The notes under the pieces were generated by a model. It was not told the DNA's origin. It ran no database searches and was given only the letters and a program-made list of their open reading frames with translations. A program made the translations under genes and the position numbers. Shown here in pieces: positions 42,114-50,661 of a stretch of DNA of 64,000 nt. Within the stretch, counting starts at the first letter, position 1; each line of letters starts with the position of its first letter. Origin of the DNA: an uncultured Eubacteriales bacterium (GTDB taxonomy: Bacteria; Bacillota; Clostridia; Christensenellales; Aristaeellaceae); the NCBI GenBank assembly GCA_902761755.1, contig CACWLP010000003.1, positions 113,664-177,663 of the forward strand, written 5' to 3'.

Positions 42114-44711
42114 TTACAGCTTCATTGCTTTTTCTTTGAGCACAAACAGCTTGTTCAGCGCGTCGATGGGGGTCATGGCCATGACGTCCAGGGAACGGAT
42201 TTCCTCCACGAATTCCGTTTTCTGGTATTCCATCAGGTCCACCTGCTCGTTTTTCTTTTTGTGGCCGGCCCCCAGGATGTTCTGCCCGATGGTGACGTTG
42301 TTCACCTGGTTGACCTCCAGCCGGGCCTGGATCTCCTGGGCCCGGGCCACCACGGGCCGGGGCACCCCGGCCAGATGGGCCACGTAGACGCCGAAGGATT
42401 TGTCCGCGCCGCCGGGGACGATCTTGCGCAGGAAGATCACTTCCTCGCCGTGCTCCTTGACGGACACGCAGAAATTGTTGACCCCCTCCAGGTGGCCTTC
42501 CAATTCGGAAAGCTCGTGGTAATGGGTGGCGAACAGGGTTTTGGCGCCGGATTTTTTCTTGTCCGCCAGGTATTCCACCGCCGCCCAGGCGATGGAGAGG
42601 CCGTCGAAAGTGGAGGTGCCCCGGCCGATCTCGTCCAGGATCACCAGGGACCTGTCCGTGGCGTTGCGCAGGATATAGGCCATTTCGCTCATTTCCACCA
42701 TGAAGGTGCTTTGCCCCGTGGCCAGATCGTCGGAAGCGCCCACCCGGGTGAATACCCCGTCCACCAGGCAGATGCTCGCCTCCCGGGCGGGGACGAAGGA
42801 GCCCATGTGGGCCATCAGCGTGATCAGGGCCACCTGGCGCATGTAGGTGCTTTTGCCCGCCATGTTGGGGCCGGTGATGATCTGCATGCGGTGGGTGTCG
42901 CCGTCCATGTGGGTGTCGTTGGGCACGAAGGCCATGTCCGGCATGGAGGCTTCCACCACGGGGTGGCGGCCGTCTTTGATGTCGATGACCCCGTCCTGGG
43001 TGATCTGCGGGCGCACGTAATGCCGCAGCATGGCCACCCGGGCCAGGGACAAAAGGGCGTCCAGAGTCTTGTATGCCAGGGCGGTGGACTGCAGCCGGCC
43101 CATATTGTCGCTGATTTGGGCGCGGATGTCCTCGAACAGCTGCAATTCCAGCTTGGCCGCCTGCTCCTGGGCGCCCACCAGCTTGCTTTCGATGGCGCGC
43201 AGCTCGTCGGTGGTGAAGCGCTCGCTGTTGGTGAGGGTCTGCCGCCGCTGATAGCGCAGGGGCACCAGATCGTAATTGGATTTGGTGACCTCGATGTAAT
43301 AGCCGAACACCCGGTTGTACTGGATGCGCAGGTTCTTGATGCCGGTTTCTTCGCGCTCTTTGGCCTCCAGGTCCATCAGCCACTGCTTGCCCTCGGTGGA
43401 GGCCCGGCGCAGCTCGTCCAGCTGTTCGCTGTAGCCCGCACGGATGATATTCCCGTCGGAGAGGAGCAGCGGCGCGTCCGGGGAAATGCCCCGCAGCAGC
43501 AGGTCGTTCAGCTCCGGCAGGGGGTCCAGCAGATCCCCGAGGAAGGAAAGGGCGTCGCCCGGCACGCTGCCCAGCAGGGACAGCACCTGAGGCGCCCGCT
43601 CCAGGGAACGCTGGAGGGAGAGGCAGTCCCGGGCGTTCAGGGTATGGTAAGATACTTTGGAGAGCAGCCGTTCCATGTCGTAGACGTGGGCGAGCTGATC
43701 CCGCAGGTTCTGGGCCAATACCGGCTGGCCGAACAGGGCTTCCACGGCGGCGAGGCGGGCCTCGATCTTGGCCTTGGAGATCAGCGGCCGTTCCACCCAG
43801 GAGCGCAGCAGCCGCCCGCCCATGGCGGTGACGGTCTCGTCCAGGATGGACAGGAGGGACCCTTTCGCGCTGCGGCCCCGGATGGTTTCGGTCAATTCCA
43901 GGTTCCGCCGCGTGGCGCTGTCCAGGGGCATCAGATCGCCCTTTTCCTGGATGCGCAGGCGGGAGATATGCTGGAGGGAATTTTTCTGGGTTTCATTGAG
44001 ATACCGCATCAGCGCCCCGGCGGCGCAGGCGGCGGCCGAAAGGGACTGGTCCAGCCCCAGGGCGATCAGGGAACTGACGCCGAAATGGGAAAGCAGCGTT
44101 TCCCGGGCGTTCTGGCTCTGGTAGGCGGCGGCGCCGTAGTTCCGGCAGACGAGCGAAGTGCAGCTCTGCACGGCGTCCGGGCTGTTGGTGATGATTTCTC
44201 CGGGGCTCAGGGAATCCAGGGCGGATTTGATCGCCTGGGGTGAATTGTCCGTCTGCTGAACGAAAAACTCGCCGGTGGATACGTCGCAGGCGGCGACGCC
44301 GCAGCGGCGGCCCGCCACGCAGACGGAGCAGAGGAAATTATTGCGCTTTTCCCCGATGACGGCGGAATCGGTGAGGGTGCCGGCGGAAACGATGCGGATC
44401 ACGTCCCGGTCCACCAGGCCCTTGGCCAGGGCCGGATCCTGCATCTGCTCGCCGATGGCCACCCGGTAGCCCTTTTCCACCAGCCGGGCCACGTAGGCGT
44501 CCACCGCGTGGAAGGGCACGCCGCACATGGGGGCGCGCTCCTGCAATCCGCAGTCCTTGCCCGTCAGGGTCAGTTCCAGCTCACGGCTGGCGGTGAGGGC
44601 GTCCTCGAAAAACATTTCGTAAAAATCGCCCACGCGGAAGAACAGCAGCGTATCCGGGTTCTGGGCCTTCAGCTGCATGTATTGCTGCATCATGGGGGAA
44701 AGGGTAGCCAT
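42114..44711 (-). CDS. mutS: DNA mismatch repair protein MutS
   Basis: Recognises mismatches. The 865 residues include the mismatch-binding domain with GDFYEMF (Phe-x-Glu motif, about residue 30), the clamp region, the ATPase with Walker A GPNMAGKSTYMRQ (about 615), DELATGQSTFMVEMSE-like signature, EIGRGTSTFDG and the final HHE-type C terminus. It starts at ATG 44711 preceded by AAAGGAG. On its 5' side lies a copy of the multi-hairpin element, which separates it from ylbF. Confidence 0.96.
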   Translation of the reverse strand: MATLSPMMQQYMQLKAQNPDTLLFFRVGDFYEMFFEDALTASRELELTLTGKDCGLQERAPMCGVPFHAVDAYVARLVEKGYRVAIGEQMQDPALAKGLVDRDVIRIVSAGTLTDSAVIGEKRNNFLCSVCVAGRRCGVAACDVSTGEFFVQQTDNSPQAIKSALDSLSPGEIITNSPDAVQSCTSLVCRNYGAAAYQSQNARETLLSHFGVSSLIALGLDQSLSAAACAAGALMRYLNETQKNSLQHISRLRIQEKGDLMPLDSATRRNLELTETIRGRSAKGSLLSILDETVTAMGGRLLRSWVERPLISKAKIEARLAAVEALFGQPVLAQNLRDQLAHVYDMERLLSKVSYHTLNARDCLSLQRSLERAPQVLSLLGSVPGDALSFLGDLLDPLPELNDLLLRGISPDAPLLLSDGNIIRAGYSEQLDELRRASTEGKQWLMDLEAKEREETGIKNLRIQYNRVFGYYIEVTKSNYDLVPLRYQRRQTLTNSERFTTDELRAIESKLVGAQEQAAKLELQLFEDIRAQISDNMGRLQSTALAYKTLDALLSLARVAMLRHYVRPQITQDGVIDIKDGRHPVVEASMPDMAFVPNDTHMDGDTHRMQIITGPNMAGKSTYMRQVALITLMAHMGSFVPAREASICLVDGVFTRVGASDDLATGQSTFMVEMSEMAYILRNATDRSLVILDEIGRGTSTFDGLSIAWAAVEYLADKKKSGAKTLFATHYHELSELEGHLEGVNNFCVSVKEHGEEVIFLRKIVPGGADKSFGVYVAHLAGVPRPVVARAQEIQARLEVNQVNNVTIGQNILGAGHKKKNEQVDLMEYQKTEFVEEIRSLDVMAMTPIDALNKLFVLKEKAMKL

Positions 44712-44740
44712 TTACATACTCCTTTACACAACAAAGATCA

Positions 44741-44968
44741 ACTGATCTGCCAGATGCGTCGAAGGCTGGCTAAGCCTTCGACTGAAATCCGCAGCGGCGG
44801 CATGTACGCCGCGAGGAGCAGTCAGAATGACTGCTTCCTCTATCAATTCCTGGCCGTAAAATGAGCGTTTTCGCTTGCGAAAATGCCATTTTACAAGGAA
44901 TTGATGGATCGAATGAAAGGACGATTGATCGGCCTTTCATTCGCAGGGGTGCAGCTTTAGCTGCACCC
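44741..44968. repeat. Multi-hairpin intergenic element, copy 2
   Basis: This gap between mutS and ylbF repeats the layout of the 34484-34797 element: H1 GTCGAAGGCT/AGCCTTCGAC (44758-44782), H2 GCGGCG/CGCCGC (44794-44812), H3 AGGAGCAGTC/GACTGCTTCCT (44814-44839), H4 with arms TATCAATTCCTGG and GGAATTGATG (44841-44906), H5 GAATGAAAGG/CCTTTCATTC (44911-44942) and H6 GGGTGCAGC/GCTGCACCC (44947-44968). Conserved islands include AATCCGCAG, GAGGAGC, TATCAATT, CCGTAAAA, AAATGCC, TTTTACAA and GAAAGGACG. The stop codon of ylbF lies in the H6 loop. H7 is not present; its place is taken by ylbF coding sequence. Confidence 0.85.
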
Positions 44969-45352
44969 GGAGCAGGCGGAGCAGTTGCCGGAGCAGCCGC
45001 CCTGGCTGCCGCCGGGATTCAGCACGGAGGACAGCTCCGCGTTCACCTGGGCCATCATGTCGGAAAAGGCCTTGCGGGATTTCTGCAGGGCCTGGTAAAG
45101 GGGCTGCGCCTTGATCTGCTCCAGCACGGTTTCCAGTTCCCGGGAAAGCTCGCCGATCTTATCGAAATCCGGCTCCTTGCGCAGCGTGGCGTCCTCCACC
45201 TGGCGGTGGATCTCGTCGTACTGGGCGAAGAGGCCCTTGAGGAGCTCGTCCTGGCCCGCGGCGTCCTCGGTGGCCCGCATGGAAATGTATTCGGGGGACA
45301 GGGAAATGACCCGGGCCAGTTCCTTGGCCTTATCGGTGACCTGCTGACTCAT
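44957..45352 (-). CDS. YlbF/YmcA (RicA/RicF) family protein with Cys-rich tail
   Basis: Members of this family form the RicA-RicF-RicT complex with RicT (ricT, 7528-8544). The 131-residue protein is helical (about 1-110) and ends GGSQGGCSGNCSACSGCS with four cysteines (120, 124, 127, 130), likely [4Fe-4S] ligands, as for the cysteine tails known in RicA and RicF. Only one family member is seen in the window, so whether it plays the A or F part is unclear. In Bacillus ymcA also lies between miaB and mutS. The last three codons (Gly-Cys-Ser) are the 5' arm of hairpin H6 of the repeat that follows. Confidence 0.85.
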   Translation of the reverse strand: MSQQVTDKAKELARVISLSPEYISMRATEDAAGQDELLKGLFAQYDEIHRQVEDATLRKEPDFDKIGELSRELETVLEQIKAQPLYQALQKSRKAFSDMMAQVNAELSSVLNPGGSQGGCSGNCSACSGCS

Positions 45353-45356
45353 TTTT

Positions 45357-46766
45357 TCATTCTCCTTCGATGATTTGTCCTTTTAATGTGGTTTTGCCGG
45401 CGCCGGTGATCCGCACCGGCACGATTTTGCCGATGAGGGCGGGATCGCCGGGGAAATTCACGCTGATGTTCCGGCTGCACTTGCCGGTGAGCTGATTTTC
45501 GCTGCGGCGGGAGAGGCCGGCGACCAGCACGGATTCGCGCTTGCCGATCATTTCCGCAAAACGCTTCTGCGTCATTTCCTCCTGGAGGGCGATGAGGCGC
45601 TCGATGCGCTCGGTGGCCAGGGCGGGGTCGATGCGGCCGGGCATTTCCGCGGCCCGGGTGTTCACCCGGGGGGAATAGATGAAGGTGAAAGCGCTGTCAT
45701 ACCCGACCTGGCGCACCAGATCCATGGTGTCCTCGAAATCCAGGTCCGTTTCCCCGGGGAAGGCCACGATCAGATCCGTGGTGAGGCCCACGTCCGGGGC
45801 GGCCCGGCGGATTTTTTCCACCTTTTCCAGATAGGCTTCCCGGGTGTAGCGCCGGTTCATGGCGGAAAGGATCGCGTTGCTGCCGGACTGGACGGGCAGG
45901 TGCAGATGGCGGCAGAGCACGGGGTTTTCCGCATATTCCGCGATCAGCTCGTCGGACAGGTCCTTGGGATGGCTGGTCATGAAGCGGATACGGGGGATGC
46001 CGGTGCGGGATACCCGGCGCAGCAATTCAGGGAAGCTGACGCCGCCGGGCATATCGTTTCCGTAGGAATTCACGTTCTGCCCCAGCAGCATGATTTCCTG
46101 AACGCCCCGCGCCTGCAGCCCTTCCACTTCCCGGAGGATATCGTCCGCGCTGCGGCTGCGCTCCCGGCCCCGGACGTAGGGCACGATGCAGTAGGAGCAG
46201 AAATTGTTGCAGCCGTACATGATGGTGACGTAGCTCTGGAAGGGGGATTCCCGGCGGATGGGCAGCCCCTCCGCCAGGACGGTCTGCTCCTCCGGCACGG
46301 CCACCACCCGGCGGCGGGTATCCACCGCCCGGTAAAGCAATTCCGGCAGCCGGTGAATATTTCCGGTGCCGAAGGCCAGATCCACGAAGGGATACTGGTG
46401 CAGGATCTTTTCGGCCATGCCCGGCTCCTGCACCATGCAGCCGCAGACGCCGATGAGCATTTCGGGCCGTTCCTTTTTGATTTCCTTGAGCCAGGTCACG
46501 TTGCCCAGGGCTTTGCGCTCGGCGTTATCCCGGATGCAGCAGGTGTTGTGCAGCACGAAGTCCGCTTCCTCCCGGGCGGGCGCCGCCGTCATGCCCATGT
46601 CCTCCAGCATGCCCGCCAGCTTCTCCGAATCGTGGGCGTTCATCTGGCAGCCGTAGGTGACGATGTGATAAGTGCGGGGCCGGCCCGGCAGGGAATGGAA
46701 TTCCCGGGCGAAGCGCTTCTGCGCTTCCAGTTCCTCCTGGGTAATGCGGATCAGTTCGTCTCTCAT
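45357..46766 (-). CDS. miaB: tRNA-2-methylthio-N6-dimethylallyladenosine synthase
   Basis: Radical SAM enzyme adding a methylthio group to the MiaA product at A37. Three parts of the 469-residue protein fit the family: the UPF0004 domain with VTYGCQMNAHDSE, CCIRDNAERK and GVCGCM (second cluster cysteines), the radical SAM domain with YGCNNFCSYCIVPYVRGRERSR, and a C-terminal TRAM domain (about 400-465). ATG 46764-46766 overlaps the rng stop by 4 bases. The longer frame to 47108 is not used. Confidence 0.95.
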   Translation of the reverse strand: MRDELIRITQEELEAQKRFAREFHSLPGRPRTYHIVTYGCQMNAHDSEKLAGMLEDMGMTAAPAREEADFVLHNTCCIRDNAERKALGNVTWLKEIKKERPEMLIGVCGCMVQEPGMAEKILHQYPFVDLAFGTGNIHRLPELLYRAVDTRRRVVAVPEEQTVLAEGLPIRRESPFQSYVTIMYGCNNFCSYCIVPYVRGRERSRSADDILREVEGLQARGVQEIMLLGQNVNSYGNDMPGGVSFPELLRRVSRTGIPRIRFMTSHPKDLSDELIAEYAENPVLCRHLHLPVQSGSNAILSAMNRRYTREAYLEKVEKIRRAAPDVGLTTDLIVAFPGETDLDFEDTMDLVRQVGYDSAFTFIYSPRVNTRAAEMPGRIDPALATERIERLIALQEEMTQKRFAEMIGKRESVLVAGLSRRSENQLTGKCSRNISVNFPGDPALIGKIVPVRITGAGKTTLKGQIIEGE

Positions 46767-47851
46767 TGGCTTTCCTCGGTTTTCTTTCTTGTCAGTTCCA
46801 TGAGGCCCAGGGACGTGAAGCCGTGGATCACGGTTTTCACCGGGTCGTCGGCCAGGGCGGCGCGCATTTCCTCCGTAACGGCGGCGCGGCTGCCCTCCGA
46901 CTGCATATCCACGAAATCCACGATGACGATGCCGCCCAGCCCCCGCAGCCGCATCAGGCGGGCGATCTCCCGGGCCGCCTCCCGGTTCAGCTTCAGGAAG
47001 GTGCTTTCCGCGCCGGCCTTTCCGCCGGTGAATTTGCCGCTGTTCACGTCGATCACGGTCATGGCTTCGGTCCTGTCGATCACCAGGAAGCCGCCGCAGT
47101 CCAGCCACACCTTCCGCTGGAGGGATTTTTCCCGTTTGGCCCGGACGGAATAAAGATCAAAAGGATGTTCGCAGGCTTCCACGGGAACGGGCGGATCCTG
47201 GATCGCTTCGGGATCGTCCGTCAAGATCCGGTCCACCTGTCCGTGCTCGTCCCGCAGCAGCCGCCGCAGGGCGTCTATCCGGTCTTCCGCCAGGCCGGGG
47301 GCGGCCATGTGACCGGCACGGGTCAGGACGGCGGCCCACCTTTCGGCCAGGGCGGAGATCTCTTCCCGGATCATGTCTTCCGGCGCTCCGGCGCTCTCCA
47401 GGCGCATCACCAGGCCGCAGCCGTCCTCCTTCAGCCTGTCGGCCAGGGCCAGCAGGCGTTTCCTTTCCGTTTCGTCCTCCACCCGCTTGGAAACGGCGCA
47501 GCGATGGGAAAAGGGGGTCAGGATCACGTACCGGCCGGCCAGGGAAATATCCTGCGTCAGATAAGGGGCCTTGCCGCCCACGGGAGGCTTTTTCACCTGG
47601 ACCAGGAACCGGTCGCCGGACCGGGGCTTTTCTTTGCATTCGGAAAAGGGGAGGAAGCCCGTCTGCTCCCCGCCCAGGCGGACGAAGCAGGCCTCCATGC
47701 CCTTCACCATCCGCTCCGCCTCCGCCAGATAGATCTGCTCGGCCTCGGCTTTTCCCGGCGTTTCGGTGATGAACGCCATCAGGCGGCTGCCGTCCAGGAG
47801 GGCGATCTCCCGCACCCCATCCCGGTTTTCTATCAGGATCTGCTTGCTCAT
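46763..47851 (-). CDS. rng: Ribonuclease E/G family protein (short form)
   Basis: Endoribonuclease that cuts single-stranded RNA in rRNA maturation and mRNA decay. The S1-type domain (about 30-115) is followed by the catalytic core with VLTRAGHMA, VWLDCGGFLVIDRTEAMTVIDVNSGKFTGG and GIVIVDFVDM, where the aspartates bind the catalytic metal. At 362 residues it ends soon after LGLMELTRKKTEESQ, so the zinc-link (CPxCxG) and small C-terminal domain of RNase G are missing. ATG 47849-47851 overlaps the stop of the preceding gene. The unusual overlap with miaB (no rplU-rpmA) differs from many Firmicutes. Confidence 0.88.
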   Translation of the reverse strand: MSKQILIENRDGVREIALLDGSRLMAFITETPGKAEAEQIYLAEAERMVKGMEACFVRLGGEQTGFLPFSECKEKPRSGDRFLVQVKKPPVGGKAPYLTQDISLAGRYVILTPFSHRCAVSKRVEDETERKRLLALADRLKEDGCGLVMRLESAGAPEDMIREEISALAERWAAVLTRAGHMAAPGLAEDRIDALRRLLRDEHGQVDRILTDDPEAIQDPPVPVEACEHPFDLYSVRAKREKSLQRKVWLDCGGFLVIDRTEAMTVIDVNSGKFTGGKAGAESTFLKLNREAAREIARLMRLRGLGGIVIVDFVDMQSEGSRAAVTEEMRAALADDPVKTVIHGFTSLGLMELTRKKTEESQ

Positions 47852-48510
47852 AGGGCCTCCAAGGGCACGAGCGCCCCGTCCTTTTCGCCCAGCAGCGCCG
47901 TCCGGGTGATCAGCGCCCGGGGCCGGGGCAGGCCCGAAAAAGCGAAGAGGGAATCCAGCAGCAGATCCGGCTTGCAAGTGGCCTTTTCGCACAGGGCCAG
48001 CGTCATGCGCAGGACGCCGCCGGTCAGGGAAAGATCATAAATCATGGGCCGCAGATCGCAGTCTTTCAGGCCGGATTTGGTTTTGCGCACGGCGGGGATC
48101 TCCTTCTGCGCCAGGAATTCTTCGATGGCGGCGGACAGCCCTTCCGGGATCGCTTCCATCTTCGCCTCGTATACGGCGGCGGAAAGCAGCGCCATGGGGG
48201 CGGGATGGCGGTCGTCCACGCCGCGCGCTTCCAGGCAGGGCAGATCCGGCGGCAGGGCGGAGGAGAGCTTCTGCAGGAACGCTTCCGCGGTCATTTCCTC
48301 CGAAAGGGGCACCTCCATGATTTCCCTTCTGCCGGGCATCCCCACGGACAGGGGCGCGGCGAAGGACAAAAGGATATGGGGATTGAACCCCTGGGAATAG
48401 CACAGCGGCAGCCCGCTGCGGCGCAGGGCCCGCTGCATGGCGCGCATCAGATCCAGATGCCCGATGTGGCGCAGCCGGGGGGCTTTTTCAAACACGACGA
48501 TCATCTTCAT
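47848..48510 (-). CDS. TIGR03936/DUF2344 radical SAM-associated protein
   Basis: A 220-residue protein of the family that accompanies the TIGR03960 radical SAM gene in clostridia, here 11 bases upstream. It begins with VFEKAPRLRHIGHLDLMRAMQRALRRSGLPLCYSQGFNPHI, a conserved block of this family. Its function is not known. The close coupling to the radical SAM gene and to RNase G hints at an RNA-related role, which is inference. Confidence 0.85.
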   Translation of the reverse strand: MKMIVVFEKAPRLRHIGHLDLMRAMQRALRRSGLPLCYSQGFNPHILLSFAAPLSVGMPGRREIMEVPLSEEMTAEAFLQKLSSALPPDLPCLEARGVDDRHPAPMALLSAAVYEAKMEAIPEGLSAAIEEFLAQKEIPAVRKTKSGLKDCDLRPMIYDLSLTGGVLRMTLALCEKATCKPDLLLDSLFAFSGLPRPRALITRTALLGEKDGALVPLEAL

Positions 48511-48521
48511 GGCGATCCCCC

Positions 48522-50423
48522 TCAGTCGAACAGCGGCGCGGACGTTTTGTCCGTATCCTTAAGGGGCGGATGCTTCACCCAGTCGCACACGCCCCAGGTG
48601 TGCAGCCCGCAGCCGTTGCAGCCCCGCCGGCAGTCCCGGGTGGTTTGGGCGGCTTTGGCTTTTTCGTTTTCTTTTCTCAGGTATTCCTGGCTCACCCCGG
48701 CGTCGATGAACTGCCAGGGCAGCAATTCCTCATAAGGCCGCTCCCGGTACGCGTAAAAATCCGGGGTCAGGCCGCAGTCTTCAAAAGCGCCCAGCCACTG
48801 ATCGAATTTGAAATACTCGTTCCAGCTGTCCAGCCGGCAGCCCCGTTTCCAGGCGGCGTAAATCACGTCGCCCATCCGCCGGTCGCCCCGGGATACGCAG
48901 GCTTCCAGCATGGAAAGCTGGCTCTCGTGCCAGTTGAAATTGACGCATTTGATTTTGAGGTACTGCCGCAGCTTCGCCTGCTTTTCATGGACCTGGTCAA
49001 TGGTATCCTGGGCGGCCCACTGGAAGGGCGTGAAGGGCTTGGGCACGAATACGGAGGCGCTGGCCGTCACCTTGACGCCGTTCTTGCTGCGCTGTTCCTT
49101 GGGCAGGGCGTAATAGGCGTCCACCACCTTTTTGGCCAGATGCCCGATGCCCTGCAGATCCTCGTCCGTTTCCGTGGGCAGGCCCATCATGAAGTACAGC
49201 TTCACGCTGCTCCAGCCGCACTCGAAGGCGTCGGTGACGGAGCGGATCAGATCCTCCTCCGTGACGCCCTTGTTGATCACGTCCCGCAGGCGCTGGGTGC
49301 CCGCTTCCGGCGCCAGGGTGAGGCCGGAGCGCTTCACCTGCTGGGTTTCTTCCAGGGATTGCTTGACGATGCTGTCGATGCGCATGCTGGGCAGGGACAC
49401 GCTGACCCGCTTTTCCCGGTAGCGGTCCATGAGCGCCTGGATCAGCTGCGGCAGGCAGGTGAAATCCCCGGAGGAGAGGGAGGAAAGGCTCATTTCCTCA
49501 TAGCCGGTGGACTGCTGCAGCTTATCCGCCAGCTCCATCAGCCTTTCCATGCTGCGCTCCCGCACCGGGCGGTACAGCATCCCCGCCTGGCAGAAACGGC
49601 ACCCCCGGGTGCAGCCCCGCATGATTTCCAGCACCATCCGGTCGTGGACGATCTCGGTGTAGGGGACGGGGATGGCTTCGGGGTACACGGCGGCGGAAAG
49701 ATCCTTCACCACCCGTTTTTTTACCGATGCAGGCGCGACGGGATCATTGGGCGCAAAGGATTTCAGCGTGCCGTCCCCGTTGTAGGATACGTCGTAAAGT
49801 GAGGGAACGTACACGCCCTCCAAACGGGCAAGACTGCGGAAAATCTCCTTGCGGGAAAGGCCTTCGGCCCGGCCGTCCCGGATCACGTCGATGAGCTCGT
49901 GCATCACGTCCTCCCCGTCGCCGATCATGAAGGCGTCCACGAAGGGAGTAAGGGGCTCGGGGTTGAAGGCGCAGGGGCCGCCGGCCACCACGATGGGGTC
50001 GGCTTCGGCCCGGTCTTTGGCGAAAACGGCGATATGGCCCAGATCCAGCATCTCCAGGATGTTGGTGTAGCTCATTTCATATTGCAGGGTAAAGCCCACG
50101 ATCTCATATTCGCTGAGGGCATGGCGGCTTTCCAGGCCGAACAGGGGCAGGCTTTCCTCCCGCATCCGGTCCGCCATGTCGGCCCCGGGCATAAACACCC
50201 GTTCGCACACGGCGTCGGGCCTGCCGTTGATGAGATAATACAGGATCTTCATGCCCAGATGGCTCATGCCGATCTCGTAGGTGTCCGGGAAGCAGAAGGC
50301 GAAATGGGTTTTCACGCTGTCCCAGGGCTTGACGGTGGCGTTCATTTCCCCGCCGATGTACCGCGCGGGCTTCTGCACCTCTTCCAGCAGGCGTTCCAGG
50401 CGTGCGTTTTCCGTGTCGTTCAA
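48522..50423 (-). CDS. TIGR03960 family B12-binding-like radical SAM protein
   Basis: A 633-residue radical SAM protein with an N-terminal B12-binding-like domain. The cluster-binding site is RGCTRGCRFCQAGMLYRP (Cys-x3-Cys-x2-Cys), and the C terminus has a further cysteine group DCRRGCNGCGLHTWGVC. The reaction and substrate are unknown. TTG 50423 is used because AGGAGG lies 8 bases upstream and the reading from there is LNDTENARLERLLEEV; an ORF start at 50495 lies upstream of the promoter's -10 box. It starts the strand that runs to ylbF. Confidence 0.88.
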   Translation of the reverse strand: MNDTENARLERLLEEVQKPARYIGGEMNATVKPWDSVKTHFAFCFPDTYEIGMSHLGMKILYYLINGRPDAVCERVFMPGADMADRMREESLPLFGLESRHALSEYEIVGFTLQYEMSYTNILEMLDLGHIAVFAKDRAEADPIVVAGGPCAFNPEPLTPFVDAFMIGDGEDVMHELIDVIRDGRAEGLSRKEIFRSLARLEGVYVPSLYDVSYNGDGTLKSFAPNDPVAPASVKKRVVKDLSAAVYPEAIPVPYTEIVHDRMVLEIMRGCTRGCRFCQAGMLYRPVRERSMERLMELADKLQQSTGYEEMSLSSLSSGDFTCLPQLIQALMDRYREKRVSVSLPSMRIDSIVKQSLEETQQVKRSGLTLAPEAGTQRLRDVINKGVTEEDLIRSVTDAFECGWSSVKLYFMMGLPTETDEDLQGIGHLAKKVVDAYYALPKEQRSKNGVKVTASASVFVPKPFTPFQWAAQDTIDQVHEKQAKLRQYLKIKCVNFNWHESQLSMLEACVSRGDRRMGDVIYAAWKRGCRLDSWNEYFKFDQWLGAFEDCGLTPDFYAYRERPYEELLPWQFIDAGVSQEYLRKENEKAKAAQTTRDCRRGCNGCGLHTWGVCDWVKHPPLKDTDKTSAPLFD

Positions 50424-50465
50424 AGGGGGCGTCCTCCTGTGAGAATAATAAAATTCCAACAATAA

Positions 50466-50494
50466 ATTATACCATCGCATCCCCGCTTTGTCCA
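50466..50494 (-). promoter_or_regulatory. Promoter of the radical SAM-to-mutS strand
   Basis: TGGACA (50489-50494) and TATAAT (50466-50471) with 17 bases between them lie on the minus strand 43 bases before the TTG start. Confidence 0.65.
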
Positions 50495-50547
50495 TCCCCG
50501 GCGGCCAGAAAAACGGGCTGGCGCGGCGCGGTTTTTTCCGCCGCGTA

Positions 50548-50576
50548 TTGACATTCCCGCCGCGGCGTGGTATCCT
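50548..50576 (+). promoter_or_regulatory. Promoter of iscS-iscU
   Basis: TTGACA (50548-50553) and TATCCT (50571-50576) with a 17-base spacer. A dyad CCTA-N9-TAGG at 50591-50607 lies just past the predicted start site, a place typical for a repressor such as an Rrf2/IscR-type regulator; that part is speculative. Confidence 0.65.
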
Positions 50577-50661
50577 TTGCTGCGGATAATCCTATTGGAA
50601 TGGTAGGAAAATCGGGCGCAGCCCGAAGCCGCCTTTCAGAAAGGCAAAGGAGATACACGCA

